Shown: piece after piece, positions 1-8,407 of the stretch
Numbering within the stretch: position 1 is the stretch's first letter
How the letters are laid out: the number at the start of each line of letters is the position of its first letter
Source of the DNA: Hymenobacter cavernae
GTDB lineage: Bacteria > Bacteroidota > Bacteroidia > Cytophagales > Hymenobacteraceae
Length of the DNA: 64,000 nucleotides
NCBI RefSeq assembly: GCF_014641455.1
Contig: NZ_BMHT01000001.1
Coordinates: forward strand, 682,001-746,000
Reading direction: 5' to 3'
Notes under the pieces: model-generated
Database searches by the model: none
What the model was told of the DNA's origin: nothing
Seen by the model: only the letters and a program-made list of their open reading frames with translations
Program-made: the position numbers and the translations under genes

Positions 1-2
1 GT

Positions 3-2045
3 ACCATCGAGCCGGTCATCCGGTTTTTGCAGAACAAGGATAATACCCTGGCTCCGCGCATCTGCCACAGCCGCTTCCTGCCCGAAGCTGCCCGCTTCGA
101 CAACGTGGCCGACCTAGAAAGTGCTTTCGGCACAATGGGCCTCACCGACCAGGCCCGTCACCTCGCCACGCTGTACCTCGAAGACCTAGGTGATTTGATC
201 AAGGAAACCGTGGGGCCGCAGTTTGGCTTTTCGCGCTACGCCGAAAAGCTAGCTTTGTCGGCCACCAGCTTCGAGCCGCTGTACGAAGCCCTGCAAGCCG
301 CGCCCAATCTTGTGGATCAGGTGCTGCTGGAGTTGCTCGATGAGTTGGTGGAGCGTGTGCAGCCGGATGTGGTGGGCTTCACGGTGCCTTTTCCCGGCAA
401 CTTGTATGGGGCGCTGCGCTTGGCGGGCCGCGTGAAAGCACTCCGCCCGCAGACTAAAACCCTGATGGGTGGTGGCTACCCGAACACCGAACTTCGCCAG
501 ATCAAGGAGCCGCGCTTCTTCGACTACATTGATTATCTGACGCTTGATGATGGTGAAGGGCCGTGGTTGCGGTTGCTGGAATACCTAGGTAGCCAAAAAG
601 AACGTCATGCGGAGCCTGTCGAAGCATCTCTCCCGCCAAGGTATTCCTTTACTACCGCGGCAGAAATGCTTCGACAGGCTCCGCATGACGTTCTGCCGGA
701 ACAAGCGCCACCCCAATTCCAACGAACCTTTTTGCGGGATACTAACGGCCAAGTTCAGTACATAAACCAGCCTTTCGCTGATATTCCGCACCCCGAGGTA
801 GGCACCCCGGATTACTCCGATTTGCCCCTGGCCGAATATCTTTCGGTTATTGAAGTCCTAAATCCGATGCACCGGCTCTGGAGCGACGGACGCTGGAACA
901 AGCTCACCATTGCCCACGGCTGCTACTGGAAGCGCTGCTCCTTCTGCGACGTCACGCTGGACTACATCAGCCGCTACGAGACGGCGCCCGCCACGCTGCT
1001 CGTCGACCGCATCGAGCAGATTGTGCGGCAAACCGGGCAGACGGGCTTTCACTTCGTGGACGAGGCCGCCCCTCCCCTGGCCCTGCGCGACCTGGCTATT
1101 GAGCTGCTTAAGCGCCGCGTCAATATTACATGGTGGGGTAATATCCGCTTCGAAAAAACCTTCTCGCCCGACTTGTGCCGCTTGCTGGCCGCGGCGGGCT
1201 GCATTGCCGTTTCCGGCGGCCTGGAGGTAGCGTCAGATCGACTGCTGGCGCTAATGGAAAAAGGCGTGACCATCGCGCAGGTCGCCCGCGTGACGGATGG
1301 CTTCACCCAGGCGGGCATCATGGTGCACGCTTACCTGATGTACGGCTTCCCGACCGAAACGGCGCAGGAAACCGTCGATTCGTTGGAGGTGGTGCGGCAG
1401 CTGTTTGGGGCGGGCATTGTGCAATCGGGCTACTGGCACCGCTTTTCCATGACGGCGCACTCGCCCGTAGGCAAAAACCCCGCGAAGTACAACGTGGTAG
1501 CCGTCGGCCCCGAGCCCGGCGACTTTGCCTGGAACGACCTCTGGCACGACGACCCCACCGGCGCCGACCACGAGCAGTTTGGCCCCGGCCTCGCCAAAGC
1601 CTTGTACAACTATATGCACAGCGTGGCCTTGCAAGAGCCGCTGCAATTCTGGTTTGATTTCAAAGTACCGCGCTCCACAGTACCGCGCCACCTCATTCAG
1701 CAAGCGCTGCAAGAGCCCGGCAAACCAGAGTTCGCAAAGCAAAACCTGCGGCTTTTCTGGCTAGGCAATGCGCCGGAGCTGCGGTTGGAGCAAGCGAAAA
1801 AAGGCGCACGCGCAGTACTCACCTTCTACGAGCAAGCCGAAGATTTCGAGGTCAAAACTGCTCCGGTCATTGGCGAGTGGCTGCACGCGCTTCTTACCCA
1901 GCTCACAGCCGACTACGACACGAAGGTGTTGCTGAAAGAAGCGGCCAGCACGTTTCCTGCTAAAGTAGCCGGGCTTTCGTTCGAAAGCTTCCTGGCCTCG
2001 CCAACGTGGCTGCTGTTGCGCGAAAAAGGATTGCTGCTGTTTTAG
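3..2045 (+). CDS. B12-binding domain radical SAM protein (5' partial)
   Basis: The frame is open from the first bases of the window, so the N terminus lies upstream; the first possible internal start is a TTG at 27 and I do not believe it is the true one. A cobalamin-binding-type Rossmann segment (VVGFTVPFPG, LMGGGYP) covers about residues 110-175 counted from that TTG. The radical SAM core starts near residue 295, with cysteines in HGCYWKRCSFC spaced CX4CX2C, a spacing known in B12-dependent radical SAM relatives, and a later SGGLEVASDRLL segment typical of SAM contacts. The family does radical alkylations or rearrangements; the substrate here is unknown. A 96-nt palindromic repeat is inserted in frame between the two domains (separate entry). 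No partner gene lies downstream, the next gene being convergent. Confidence 0.85.
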   Translation, partial: TIEPVIRFLQNKDNTLAPRICHSRFLPEAARFDNVADLESAFGTMGLTDQARHLATLYLEDLGDLIKETVGPQFGFSRYAEKLALSATSFEPLYEALQAAPNLVDQVLLELLDELVERVQPDVVGFTVPFPGNLYGALRLAGRVKALRPQTKTLMGGGYPNTELRQIKEPRFFDYIDYLTLDDGEGPWLRLLEYLGSQKERHAEPVEASLPPRYSFTTAAEMLRQAPHDVLPEQAPPQFQRTFLRDTNGQVQYINQPFADIPHPEVGTPDYSDLPLAEYLSVIEVLNPMHRLWSDGRWNKLTIAHGCYWKRCSFCDVTLDYISRYETAPATLLVDRIEQIVRQTGQTGFHFVDEAAPPLALRDLAIELLKRRVNITWWGNIRFEKTFSPDLCRLLAAAGCIAVSGGLEVASDRLLALMEKGVTIAQVARVTDGFTQAGIMVHAYLMYGFPTETAQETVDSLEVVRQLFGAGIVQSGYWHRFSMTAHSPVGKNPAKYNVVAVGPEPGDFAWNDLWHDDPTGADHEQFGPGLAKALYNYMHSVALQEPLQFWFDFKVPRSTVPRHLIQQALQEPGKPEFAKQNLRLFWLGNAPELRLEQAKKGARAVLTFYEQAEDFEVKTAPVIGEWLHALLTQLTADYDTKVLLKEAASTFPAKVAGLSFESFLASPTWLLLREKGLLLF
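599..694. repeat. Perfect 29-bp inverted repeat inserted in frame in the radical SAM gene
   Basis: Arms at 599-627 and 666-694 are exact reverse complements (AGAACGTCATGCGG... against ...CCGCATGACGTTCT) around a 38-nt spacer. Total length is 96 nt, exactly 32 codons, and it is read through, giving the peptide HAEPVEASLPP followed by EMLRQAPHD. The outer end ACGTCATG and the inner AGCATCTC resemble the intergenic element at 20397-20498, so both probably belong to one dispersed palindromic family. It sits between the B12-binding and radical SAM domains, where extra length may be tolerated. Confidence 0.9.
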
Positions 2046-2082
2046 AGAACCTAGCTTTTTAGCGCTGGTCGCTACAGCAGCC

Positions 2083-3168
2083 TTATAACCTAGCCCGCAG
2101 CCAAGCCAACAAATCCTCTACATAGCCAGTAGCGGGGCGCGACCATTCCCACTTGCCATCGGCGCGGGTGCCGCCGGGGAGGGCCAGATTGTGGTTCGCA
2201 TTTGGGTACACCCGCACCGTGGCGGCCCGGCCGCCCAGCGCACTACGCAAACGCCGGGAGCTTTCGCGCACGTCTACAGTCGTGTCATTGCCGCCATAAA
2301 GAGCCAGCACCGGAATACGCTGGCGAGCCAGCGCACGAAAAGGCTGCTGCGCCTCCGCTGAGCTTACCGGTACGGCCTGTACCACCACGAAAGCAGGGCT
2401 AGCTTTGCCACGAGTAGCTAGGGCAAGCGCCCTCGGCGCGTTTTTGCCTGTCACCCACAGTCCTACGTGAGTCGTGTCGACGCTGGGCGTGGCGCGTAAG
2501 GTGGCAAGGGCGGCTTGCGCCATCTGCCCGGCCGCGGAGTCGGGCGTAGTGGGTGCGGGCTGGGTAATGAGCGTAGCAAATCCTTGCCGGGCCAGCAGAT
2601 CGGCCACCTGATTCAGGTTCGTCGCCGAGTCGGGGAGCAGCACCACGGCCGGGTGCCGCCGCACGGTATCGTCGGGAAGCCGCAACGTACTCCGCATGTT
2701 TTGCGTGCCGTAGCGAATGGTCAGGCCCTGCGTGCCATAAGGGCGCGGGTCAGCTTTGCCACGCCGCACGAGCAGCAGCTCGGCTTGGGCGCTATCGGTG
2801 GTTAGGGTTCCGCGCCAAAAATCACCTTCCCGAATGGCTTCCACGATCATGTTATCGGGTGCGCCGGCTTGGCGCTCGAAGTGCAGCATCGGGGCATTGT
2901 AGCGCAGGTTGGCGGCCGGAAAACCTAGGCCTTCCTTGTTGGCAAACTGCAGGTCACCCTCCAACCGCCCGGTGGCGTCTTCCCGCAAATCAAGCACGAC
3001 TCGCTGCTCGGTGCCCTGATACGTAACAGGACCTTCGTAGTGGCCGGTCGGCAACGGTCCCGCCGACCGCTCCCCCGACGAGCACCCTTCCACCACGAGC
3101 AAGCACGGCAGCAGCCATCCGGCCACGCGGGGCAGCAAAGGCAGACAAGGGAACTGACTCAAGCGCAT
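2083..3168 (-). CDS. Alpha/beta-hydrolase-fold lipoprotein, nucleophile apparently lost
   Basis: Start chosen at the inner ATG giving MRLSQFPCLPLLP, because a lipoprotein signal follows (hydrophobic stretch to VVEGC). The upstream in-frame start would add ten residues before the signal. About residues 30-140 form a beta-rich domain; the rest resembles dienelactone-hydrolase-like enzymes (VVLLPDSATN, then ALYGGNDTTVD and PNANHNL as candidate acid and histidine). At the nucleophile elbow, where GxSxG is expected, the sequence reads WVTGKNAPRA with no Ser or Cys. I infer a non-catalytic or diverged enzyme. It converges with the radical SAM gene and is read alone. Confidence 0.7.
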   Translation of the reverse strand: MRLSQFPCLPLLPRVAGWLLPCLLVVEGCSSGERSAGPLPTGHYEGPVTYQGTEQRVVLDLREDATGRLEGDLQFANKEGLGFPAANLRYNAPMLHFERQAGAPDNMIVEAIREGDFWRGTLTTDSAQAELLLVRRGKADPRPYGTQGLTIRYGTQNMRSTLRLPDDTVRRHPAVVLLPDSATNLNQVADLLARQGFATLITQPAPTTPDSAAGQMAQAALATLRATPSVDTTHVGLWVTGKNAPRALALATRGKASPAFVVVQAVPVSSAEAQQPFRALARQRIPVLALYGGNDTTVDVRESSRRLRSALGGRAATVRVYPNANHNLALPGGTRADGKWEWSRPATGYVEDLLAWLRARL

Positions 3169-3265
3169 GACAAGCAGATTGATGTATATCGGGCTCAAAA
3201 GTAATGCAGCCGTGCTTTATCATCGTGAACCGGCCAATAAGGCAAGCAGCCTTTACCTAGGCTTG

Positions 3266-3802
3266 CTACAAACCCTTGCGCAGAATCAGATCGTTTTGCA
3301 GGTCCTGACCTAGCTTAAAGGCGGTATTACCAATAATTTTGAAGCCAAACCGCTGGTAAAATACAAGGGCGCGCTCGTTCTTTTCCCACACACCCAGCAC
3401 GATGCTGCGGCAACCTTTTGCCTTAGCTTCTTCAATAATCCGCCGCATCAGCGCCGCCCCCAGCCCCGTCCTGATCCAATCCTGCCGCACGTAGAGCCGC
3501 GAGATTTCCACCTGCGTATCCGCTGCTTTGCCGGGAGCCAGACCTAGGTTCGAGCCAAAGCGCAGCTTCGCCGAGCCGACCAGCTCCTGCTGCATTTGCG
3601 CCAGCAAAAACACGGTATTAGGATCTTGTAGCTCAGCGAGTTGTTTTTCCTCTCCGAAGCTTTCCTCCAGGTACGCCGCCATATCCTCCGGCGTATTGTC
3701 GGCCGCGAAGGTGTCATAAAACGTCTGGCGCCCGAAGGCAGCAAGCTGAGCCGCCACAGCGGCAGTACGCTTAGCAATGGTAATGCGAAGAGGATGAGAC
3801 AT
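3266..3802 (-). CDS. GNAT family N-acetyltransferase
   Basis: Start chosen at the inner ATG (MSHPLRITIAKRT), giving 178 residues; a longer frame to 3940 exists, but its extra 46 residues look like read-through of intergenic sequence. Typical GNAT layout: N-terminal helices (FGRQTFYDTFA), central strand VEISRLYVRQDWIRTGLGAALM containing the acetyl-CoA loop (Q/RxxGxG/A-like RTGLGA), then NERALVFYQRFGFKIIG near the end. The acceptor substrate cannot be read from sequence. A small membrane-protein gene lies 76 bp upstream on the same strand, perhaps co-transcribed. Confidence 0.88.
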   Translation of the reverse strand: MSHPLRITIAKRTAAVAAQLAAFGRQTFYDTFAADNTPEDMAAYLEESFGEEKQLAELQDPNTVFLLAQMQQELVGSAKLRFGSNLGLAPGKAADTQVEISRLYVRQDWIRTGLGAALMRRIIEEAKAKGCRSIVLGVWEKNERALVFYQRFGFKIIGNTAFKLGQDLQNDLILRKGL

Positions 3803-3878
3803 CAGAGAAATATTGGCAGAAGGGCGCAAAGGTACAGGCTCTCTCCTTTCGGCGTGCCGGAAAAACCTAGCTTTTCCG

Positions 3879-4097
3879 TTAATCGATGGTGTGGCCGCCC
3901 CGCCACATGCGCCACCCGGCCCGCAACATAAACAAGGCACCGACCAGAATCACCAGGCTAAGAAAGAAGCGGGGCGTGTCGAGGTTTTTCACCTGCCAAT
4001 CAGCATAGAAGCCTGGCATTCGGTAAAGCTGTACAGCCAGCAAAAGCAGCCCTGCTACTAGGTAAAGAGTGCCCCGGTTACGGTTGGAAGAAGCCAT
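3879..4097 (-). CDS. Small two-helix membrane protein, unknown function
   Basis: 72 residues starting MASSNRNRGT. Two hydrophobic helices are visible, about residues 10-25 (LYLVAGLLLLAVQLYRM) and 43-60 (FFLSLVILVGALFML), separated by a short polar loop, with a basic C-terminal tail (RAGWRMWRGG). I do not recognise the family. Amino-acid composition looks like a real membrane protein rather than a random frame, and it lies just upstream of the GNAT gene in the same direction. Confidence 0.6.
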   Translation of the reverse strand: MASSNRNRGTLYLVAGLLLLAVQLYRMPGFYADWQVKNLDTPRFFLSLVILVGALFMLRAGWRMWRGGHTID

Positions 4098-4242
4098 GAG
4101 TCAAGATAAAAAGCAGCGGATGAGCGTGGATAAGTCGCATAAATGCGCTTCGGCCACGGCAGTTTTACGTTAATGGCTGAAAGAAAGCTGAACCTAGGTC
4201 TGGCCCGCTGAGCTGTTAGCGCTTGTCAGGCAAGCTCCGCAG

Positions 4243-4272
4243 TTGCAATTTGATTTTTGCTGTGTATTTTTG
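4243..4272 (+). promoter_or_regulatory. Bacteroidota-type promoter of tRNA-Gly
   Basis: TTG at 4243-4245 is followed after 19 nt by TATTTTTG at 4265-4272, matching TTTG-N19-TAnnTTTG of the Bacteroidota primary sigma factor. A transcript would begin a few bases before the tRNA at 4290. Confidence 0.75.
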
Positions 4273-4289
4273 GCTTACCAATTTCCTCC

Positions 4290-4362
4290 GCGAGAGTAGC
4301 TCAGTTGGTAGAGCATCAGCTTCCCAAGCTGAGGGTCGCGAGTTCGAGCCTCGTTTCTCGCT
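4290..4362 (+). tRNA. tRNA-Gly (anticodon CCC)
   Basis: Folds as a full cloverleaf by hand: acceptor GCGAGAG pairs with TTCTCGC (one G-T), D arm GCTC...GAGC, anticodon stem TCAGC/GCTGA with loop TTCCCAA (anticodon CCC, reads GGG), T arm GCGAG-TTCGAGC-CTCGT. The CCA end is not encoded. It has its own promoter and terminator, so it is a single-gene unit. Confidence 0.95.
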
Positions 4363-4370
4363 CATTCATT

Positions 4371-4412
4371 ATCAGCCACCTAGCATTACTGCTAGGTGGC
4401 TGATTTGTTTTT
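4371..4412 (+). terminator. Intrinsic terminator of tRNA-Gly, containing the CCTAG motif in both arms
   Basis: A perfect 15-bp stem (4371-4385 with 4390-4404, loop TTAC) is followed by TTGTTTTT. Each arm contains CACCTAGC / GCTAGGTG, a copy of the motif that is abundant in the whole window, so the terminator stem is itself an inverted pair of motif copies. Confidence 0.85.
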
Positions 4413-4829
4413 AGCTGACAGTGCCTGTTACAGAAGTCAATCTTTGTCGAGTTGTTTCTATAGCAAAGATTTGAGTAGTACCGTAAGAAGGGGCCGTGAA
4501 CTAGCATAGCTTGGTTTTCAAGTGCAGCTCGAATGAATGATGGAGAGTAACCCAAGTAATCTACTCACTTGACGCCGGCAAAAGCGTAGCCAGCTTACTT
4601 GCAAGAACAACAGTCGTGCGTGAGCTCCTATTTAGCTCGTAGGGTCGAAGGCTTTGTTGTATTTTCCTAAATTCCTTGTCCGCTCCTACCTAGCACCCGC
4701 AATGGCTAGGTGGACTGCTGAGCAAAGTAAATTCGGACTTTTGAACAAAACGCGACGGTTGAGGGCTGCTTACTTTTGTATGGTCAAGCTGCGCTTCACC
4801 TTGGAGCATGGCACTTGACAAACATTGAG
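4413..4829. other. Gene-free stretch before the AraC gene, with a -7 element
   Basis: No convincing coding sequence on either strand. TACTTTTG at 4771-4778 fits the -7 element TAnnTTTG, but no TTTG sits 19-21 nt upstream. If it is used, transcription starts after about 4783, which excludes the earliest in-frame start at 4776. An inverted pair of motif copies (ACCTAGC near 4688, GCTAGGT near 4705) lies inside. Confidence 0.4.
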
Positions 4830-5678
4830 ATGCAAGTACCTATGGCATTTAAGCAATTCAACCGCTACGCGGAAATGGTAGTAGCTTGTCGAGGCGACCA
4901 GCGCTACCGAGGAGAGCTAGCCTCGGATGATCATACCCTGGTAGGAGTGCTGGCGGGCGAGCTAAAAGTGGTGCAAGCCGACCGTACTCTCAGTTGCGGG
5001 CCAGGTGATACGCTGCTGTTGCCCAGAAAGCAACCCATAACCCTGCTGAAGTATCCGAAAGACGGCGTAGCGTATCAGGCTGTGGTCATGAAGCTGCCCA
5101 CGGCGCTTGTGCGGGCCTATTATGCGGAGAATATCCCGACGCCAGTCCGACTGGCTGCTACCGGCATGCTACTCTTCTCGAAAAGCCCGCTGCTACAGAG
5201 CCTCTTTGCCTCCTTGCTGCCCTACCTGGAGCTAGAGCACCGCTTGCCGGAAAAGCTCTTGGCCGTCAAGGTAACGGAGGTGATTGAGATCCTGCGCAAC
5301 CTCGACGAGCACAGCGACGAGGTGCTGGCCGATTTTTCCGAGCCAGGAAAAATCAATCTGGTTGAGTTCATGGAGGCGAATTATATGTTCAATATGCCCC
5401 TGACCACCTTTAGCTACCTGACCGGCCGCAGCCTAACTACCTTCAAACGAGACTTTAAGAAAGCTTTTCTGCTTAGCCCACAGCGCTGGCTCACGCAGAA
5501 ACGGTTGGCGCTGGCACATTATCAATTAGTAGAAAAAAGAAGAAAGCCTGTGGAGCTTTACTTGGAGGTGGGCTTTGAAAACCTAGCCCACTTCTCGCAT
5601 GCGTTTAAAAAGCAGTTTGGCTATCCCCCAACCGCCTTGGCTGGCAAAAGAGCTACCTACCCATCGGCAGGTGATTGA
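4830..5678 (+). CDS. AraC family transcriptional regulator
   Basis: Start taken at the ATG giving MQVPMAFKQF (282 residues); the ATG four codons later is equally possible, and the earlier one at 4776 overlaps a likely -7 element. The N-terminal half is a cupin-like sensor domain (LVGVLAGELKVV, GPGDTLLLPRKQP). The last hundred residues carry two helix-turn-helix motifs (MPLTTFSYLTGRSLTTFKRDF and the second one ending HFSHAFKKQFGYPP). Such regulators usually activate a neighbouring operon; the short-chain dehydrogenase gene 330 bp downstream in the same direction is the obvious candidate. Confidence 0.88.
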   Translation: MQVPMAFKQFNRYAEMVVACRGDQRYRGELASDDHTLVGVLAGELKVVQADRTLSCGPGDTLLLPRKQPITLLKYPKDGVAYQAVVMKLPTALVRAYYAENIPTPVRLAATGMLLFSKSPLLQSLFASLLPYLELEHRLPEKLLAVKVTEVIEILRNLDEHSDEVLADFSEPGKINLVEFMEANYMFNMPLTTFSYLTGRSLTTFKRDFKKAFLLSPQRWLTQKRLALAHYQLVEKRRKPVELYLEVGFENLAHFSHAFKKQFGYPPTALAGKRATYPSAGD

Positions 5679-6008
5679 GATGAAGAGCCAACGGAGCCAG
5701 TAGGCACCACTCTGCTAGTAAACAACAATTTATAACAACACCAGCTAAGACCCCATGCCTTAAGCAGATGCCGCGTACGCTCCCGGAAAGCATGCCGGCT
5801 ACTCTCCACCTAGCTTTCCGAAAGGCAGCACTACCTGCCTCCGGGAGAAGACTCGGGCAAGTCGGGTCTTCAGGGCTCATCATGTTCTTAGAGAGCATTT
5901 TACAGGACACTGACAAGTGTCTCACGGATACTGCTATTCCTTATAGTCAGCCGGTAGGAATGGGTTCGCCGGTTCATTTTTTTCACTTCTATTTAATCAG
6001 TTCAACCC
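5679..6008. other. Intergenic region between AraC and SDR genes
   Basis: 330 bp without a believable gene; frames on both strands lack protein-like composition. It probably holds the SDR promoter and the operator of the AraC regulator, but I see no clear TAnnTTTG element. A hairpin-prone segment with paired CTTTCCG / CGGAAAG sequences is at about 5780-5822. Confidence 0.35.
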
Positions 6009-6746
6009 ATGAAGTCAGCATTAGTAACCGGCGCAAACAAGGGCATTGGCCTGGAAGTCGCCAAACGCCTCGCCCAACACGGATTTTTCGTGTACCTCGG
6101 CAGCCGTAGCTTGGAAAGTGGACAAGCTGCTGTGGCGCAACTCAACACCATCGGGCTCACGAACCTAGCAGCTGTTCAAGTAGATGTCACCAGCCCCGAC
6201 TCCATCCAAGCGGCTCGGACGGTAATTGGCGAAAAAACATCAGTCTTAGATGTGCTGGTCAACAACGCTGGTATTTCCGGCGGGGTACCCCAACCAGCGC
6301 TGCACACCACGCTGGCGCAGTTCCGGGCTGTATTTGAAACCAACGTGTTTGGGGTAGCCGGGGTCACGCAAGCGTTCCTTGACCTGCTGGGAAAATCGCC
6401 GCAGCCGCGCATCGTCAACGTGAGCACCGCCATGGCATCCCTGGCACTGTACGCCGACCTCGCTAACGAGAATTTCGCCTATCGGCTTCCCGTGTACCAA
6501 TCGTCGAAAGCGGCCGTAAACATGTACACCATCAACCTAGCTCATGAGTTGCGCAACACTCCCTTTAAAGTCAATGCAGTATGCCCAGGCTATACCAAAA
6601 CGGACTTTACGGGTTATCAAGGTACCAGCACGGTGGAAGAGGCCGGGCAGCGCATCGTGAAGTATGCATTACTTGGTCCAGATGGCCCAACCGGCCAGTA
6701 CTTCAGTGAAGAATACTTTCCTGCTCCGACAACATGCCCGTGGTGA
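6009..6746 (+). CDS. Short-chain dehydrogenase/reductase (SDR)
   Basis: 245 residues, classical SDR size. Visible motifs: cofactor loop TGANKGIG at residues 8-15, NNAGISG near residue 87, and catalytic YQSSK around residue 163 with an upstream Ser in VNVSTAMASL. It therefore is an NAD(P)-dependent carbonyl reductase or alcohol dehydrogenase; specificity is not evident, although the family includes carbonyl reductases acting on xenobiotic ketones. The upstream AraC gene in the same direction suggests inducible expression. Confidence 0.9.
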   Translation: MKSALVTGANKGIGLEVAKRLAQHGFFVYLGSRSLESGQAAVAQLNTIGLTNLAAVQVDVTSPDSIQAARTVIGEKTSVLDVLVNNAGISGGVPQPALHTTLAQFRAVFETNVFGVAGVTQAFLDLLGKSPQPRIVNVSTAMASLALYADLANENFAYRLPVYQSSKAAVNMYTINLAHELRNTPFKVNAVCPGYTKTDFTGYQGTSTVEEAGQRIVKYALLGPDGPTGQYFSEEYFPAPTTCPW

Positions 6747-6851
6747 GCTTCGCAGACGCTACGAAATGCAATGGATAAATATAAATCAAGCGAGTAGGTA
6801 AACTGTACCCGTTAAACATCTTACTTCAGTAGCAGAAAAGGCTACCTGGCA

Positions 6852-7136
6852 GTGCTCTCGAATATGGCCGACCCCTGTTTCAGCGTAGCGGCCCTGCCCG
6901 CCCTGATGGCGCTGTGCCAAGCTAAAATAGAAGGCTCGCAATTCACCACCTATATGGCCCTGGTAAACTTCTGCGACGTACTTAGCGCGAAGATCAACGG
7001 CTGGGCTCTGAGCTTTACTACTGCGCCGGTGCTAGGTCTGGTTAGCGGAGCAGTAGTGGTGCTGATGATTGTGCTGCTGCGGCATGTCAGCAAGGAGGTG
7101 GTAGGCACCGACGAAGTAGCGTTAAGCCGTCGTTAA
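6852..7136 (+). pseudogene. C-terminal fragment of an MFS-type transporter
   Basis: 94 residues from a GTG. The sequence (ALPALMALCQAKIEGSQFT, then a hydrophobic helix GLVSGAVVVLMIVLLRHV) looks like the last two transmembrane helices of a major-facilitator protein of the AmpG-like type, with no N-terminal ten helices anywhere upstream. The upstream 105 bp after the SDR stop hold no matching frame. I infer a remnant left by a deletion; an independent small membrane protein is the alternative. Confidence 0.4.
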
Positions 7137-7170
7137 GTATAGATTGGGGCGAATTTCGTATTCCACTTCG

Positions 7171-7356
7171 TCACGTATCCAGTAAGTCATCCTCGCCTAA
7201 TTTCAGCAGCCAATAAGGAGGCTCAGCCTCCAGTGCCAGAGTTGCCAGGTTCAGCCACGCACCGGCGCGGTCAAGCGCTGGCACTTGCGCCTGGCCGCTG
7301 TTCGACAAGTCGCGCAACGCCCCGACGCGTGCCTGCACGCTGGGCAGTCTGCTGCT
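7171..7356 (-). pseudogene. Possible C-terminal remnant of an unidentified protein
   Basis: On the minus strand a 61-codon stretch without a start ends in a protein-like sequence (AWLNLATLALEAEPPYWLL, then KLGEDDLLDT and stop). It is closed upstream by a TAG at 7357-7359. Codon usage and composition fit a genuine C terminus, but I do not recognise the family. The region 7137-7460 holds nothing else I can support. Confidence 0.25.
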
Positions 7357-7460
7357 CTACGCCGTAGCCGTGCGCGTGCCAGGCGCGTCGAGGTACCCCT
7401 GATTGGGTTAGTAAAGTACTCGGCAAAACCTAGGTCTGCGGGCAATGCGAGTCCACTGGG

Positions 7461-7781
7461 TTATTCGGCTGGCGGTACTGGCTTGTTTTGCAACGGCGCC
7501 AGAATTTTATGGTCTACGTAGAACGTGCCGAAGGGCACGAGGCAGGCCAGCAACACCTTCCAGGTGGTAGTAGCAAAACGCCAGTGGTACTCGATACCTA
7601 CGCGCAACGTATTGAGCACAAACAGCACAAACAGCAGGCCGTGCACCGGCCCAATGGCACGCACCAGCGCCGGGTTGTCGTAGAAGTGCTTAAGAGGCAC
7701 CGCCACGCCGACGAGCAGCAGCAGCGAAGTGCCTTCAGCCAGCGCCAGCAGACGCAAGCGGCCAATGGGTGATTTTAACAT
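7461..7781 (-). CDS. DUF3817 family integral membrane protein
   Basis: Start chosen at the inner ATG (MLKSPIGRLRLLALAEG), giving 106 residues, the normal length for DUF3817; a longer frame runs into the upstream gene. Three hydrophobic helices are visible (EGTSLLLLVGVAVPLK, GPVHGLLFVLFVLNTLRV, VLLACLVPFGTFYVDHKI) with the family-typical conserved HG and PFGTFYVD. Function unknown. It lies 11 bp downstream of the next gene on the same strand, so the two form an operon. Confidence 0.85.
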   Translation of the reverse strand: MLKSPIGRLRLLALAEGTSLLLLVGVAVPLKHFYDNPALVRAIGPVHGLLFVLFVLNTLRVGIEYHWRFATTTWKVLLACLVPFGTFYVDHKILAPLQNKPVPPAE

Positions 7782-7792
7782 ACAGGTTTGCT

Positions 7793-8248
7793 TTATAAAC
7801 GAATAAGTGGCCGCTGCGCGAGCGGCGAGAGAGGCCACGGTATGGCCACCAGAATGGTGAGCAGGGCCAGCGTAAACCAAATGGCCATCGTGCGAAACTT
7901 CTCTTTATCAGTAGCCTGGCGCTTGGCAAGGGCCGAGCCGATAGTGAGCACCGTGATGGCAATGGTCATCAGAGCCACGTGCTGCACACCGAAAAACAAA
8001 GCACCAGGGTCGTGTTCGGCGTCGCGCAGGTGAAAGGAGGCTATCAGCGGACTCACCAGGTACAGCCCATAGCCCAGAATAAGCTGCACATGGGCGGCAG
8101 TGGCGCTGCTGTGCCGGATGGTGTTGTCGAGGGCCGTGAAGGTCCGCCCGCCGAGCCAGCCCCGATAGGCCCGGAAAATGCCGGTTAAGACGCCAATCAG
8201 CACAACCCAGCGAAACAGGGAATGCAGGGCTAGAACAGTCAGGTACAT
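7793..8248 (-). CDS. Four-helix membrane protein, cytochrome b-like
   Basis: 151 residues with four predicted transmembrane helices and histidines inside or beside them (LALHSLFRWVVLIG, RHSSATAAHVQLILG, FFGVQHVALMTIAI), the pattern of the small Bacteroidota membrane proteins often annotated as cytochrome b-like. Haem binding is an inference from these histidines only. It is the first gene of a two-gene operon with the DUF3817 gene. Confidence 0.65.
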   Translation of the reverse strand: MYLTVLALHSLFRWVVLIGVLTGIFRAYRGWLGGRTFTALDNTIRHSSATAAHVQLILGYGLYLVSPLIASFHLRDAEHDPGALFFGVQHVALMTIAITVLTIGSALAKRQATDKEKFRTMAIWFTLALLTILVAIPWPLSPLAQRPLIRL

Positions 8249-8407
8249 ACAGCTTTGAAAATCAAACGAGTAATGGCGGTTGCCATTCAGTCGGCTAGCT
8301 CGTGCTCATCCGCTCACCGGCGCGTGTAGAACTCCGCTCACTACTTAAAGAATGAGGCAAAGGTGCAGCTGGTTAGCCGGGCTGTGTTAGTACACAGCAA
8401 GCAGATT

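Noticed and set aside
4316..4555. Minus-strand open frame across the tRNA and its terminator
   Set aside because: It reads through a clear tRNA and hairpin; a coincidental frame.
5653..6109. Open frames on both strands between the AraC and SDR genes
   Set aside because: Low-complexity, no homology I recognise, and they overlap each other and the SDR start; treated as intergenic.
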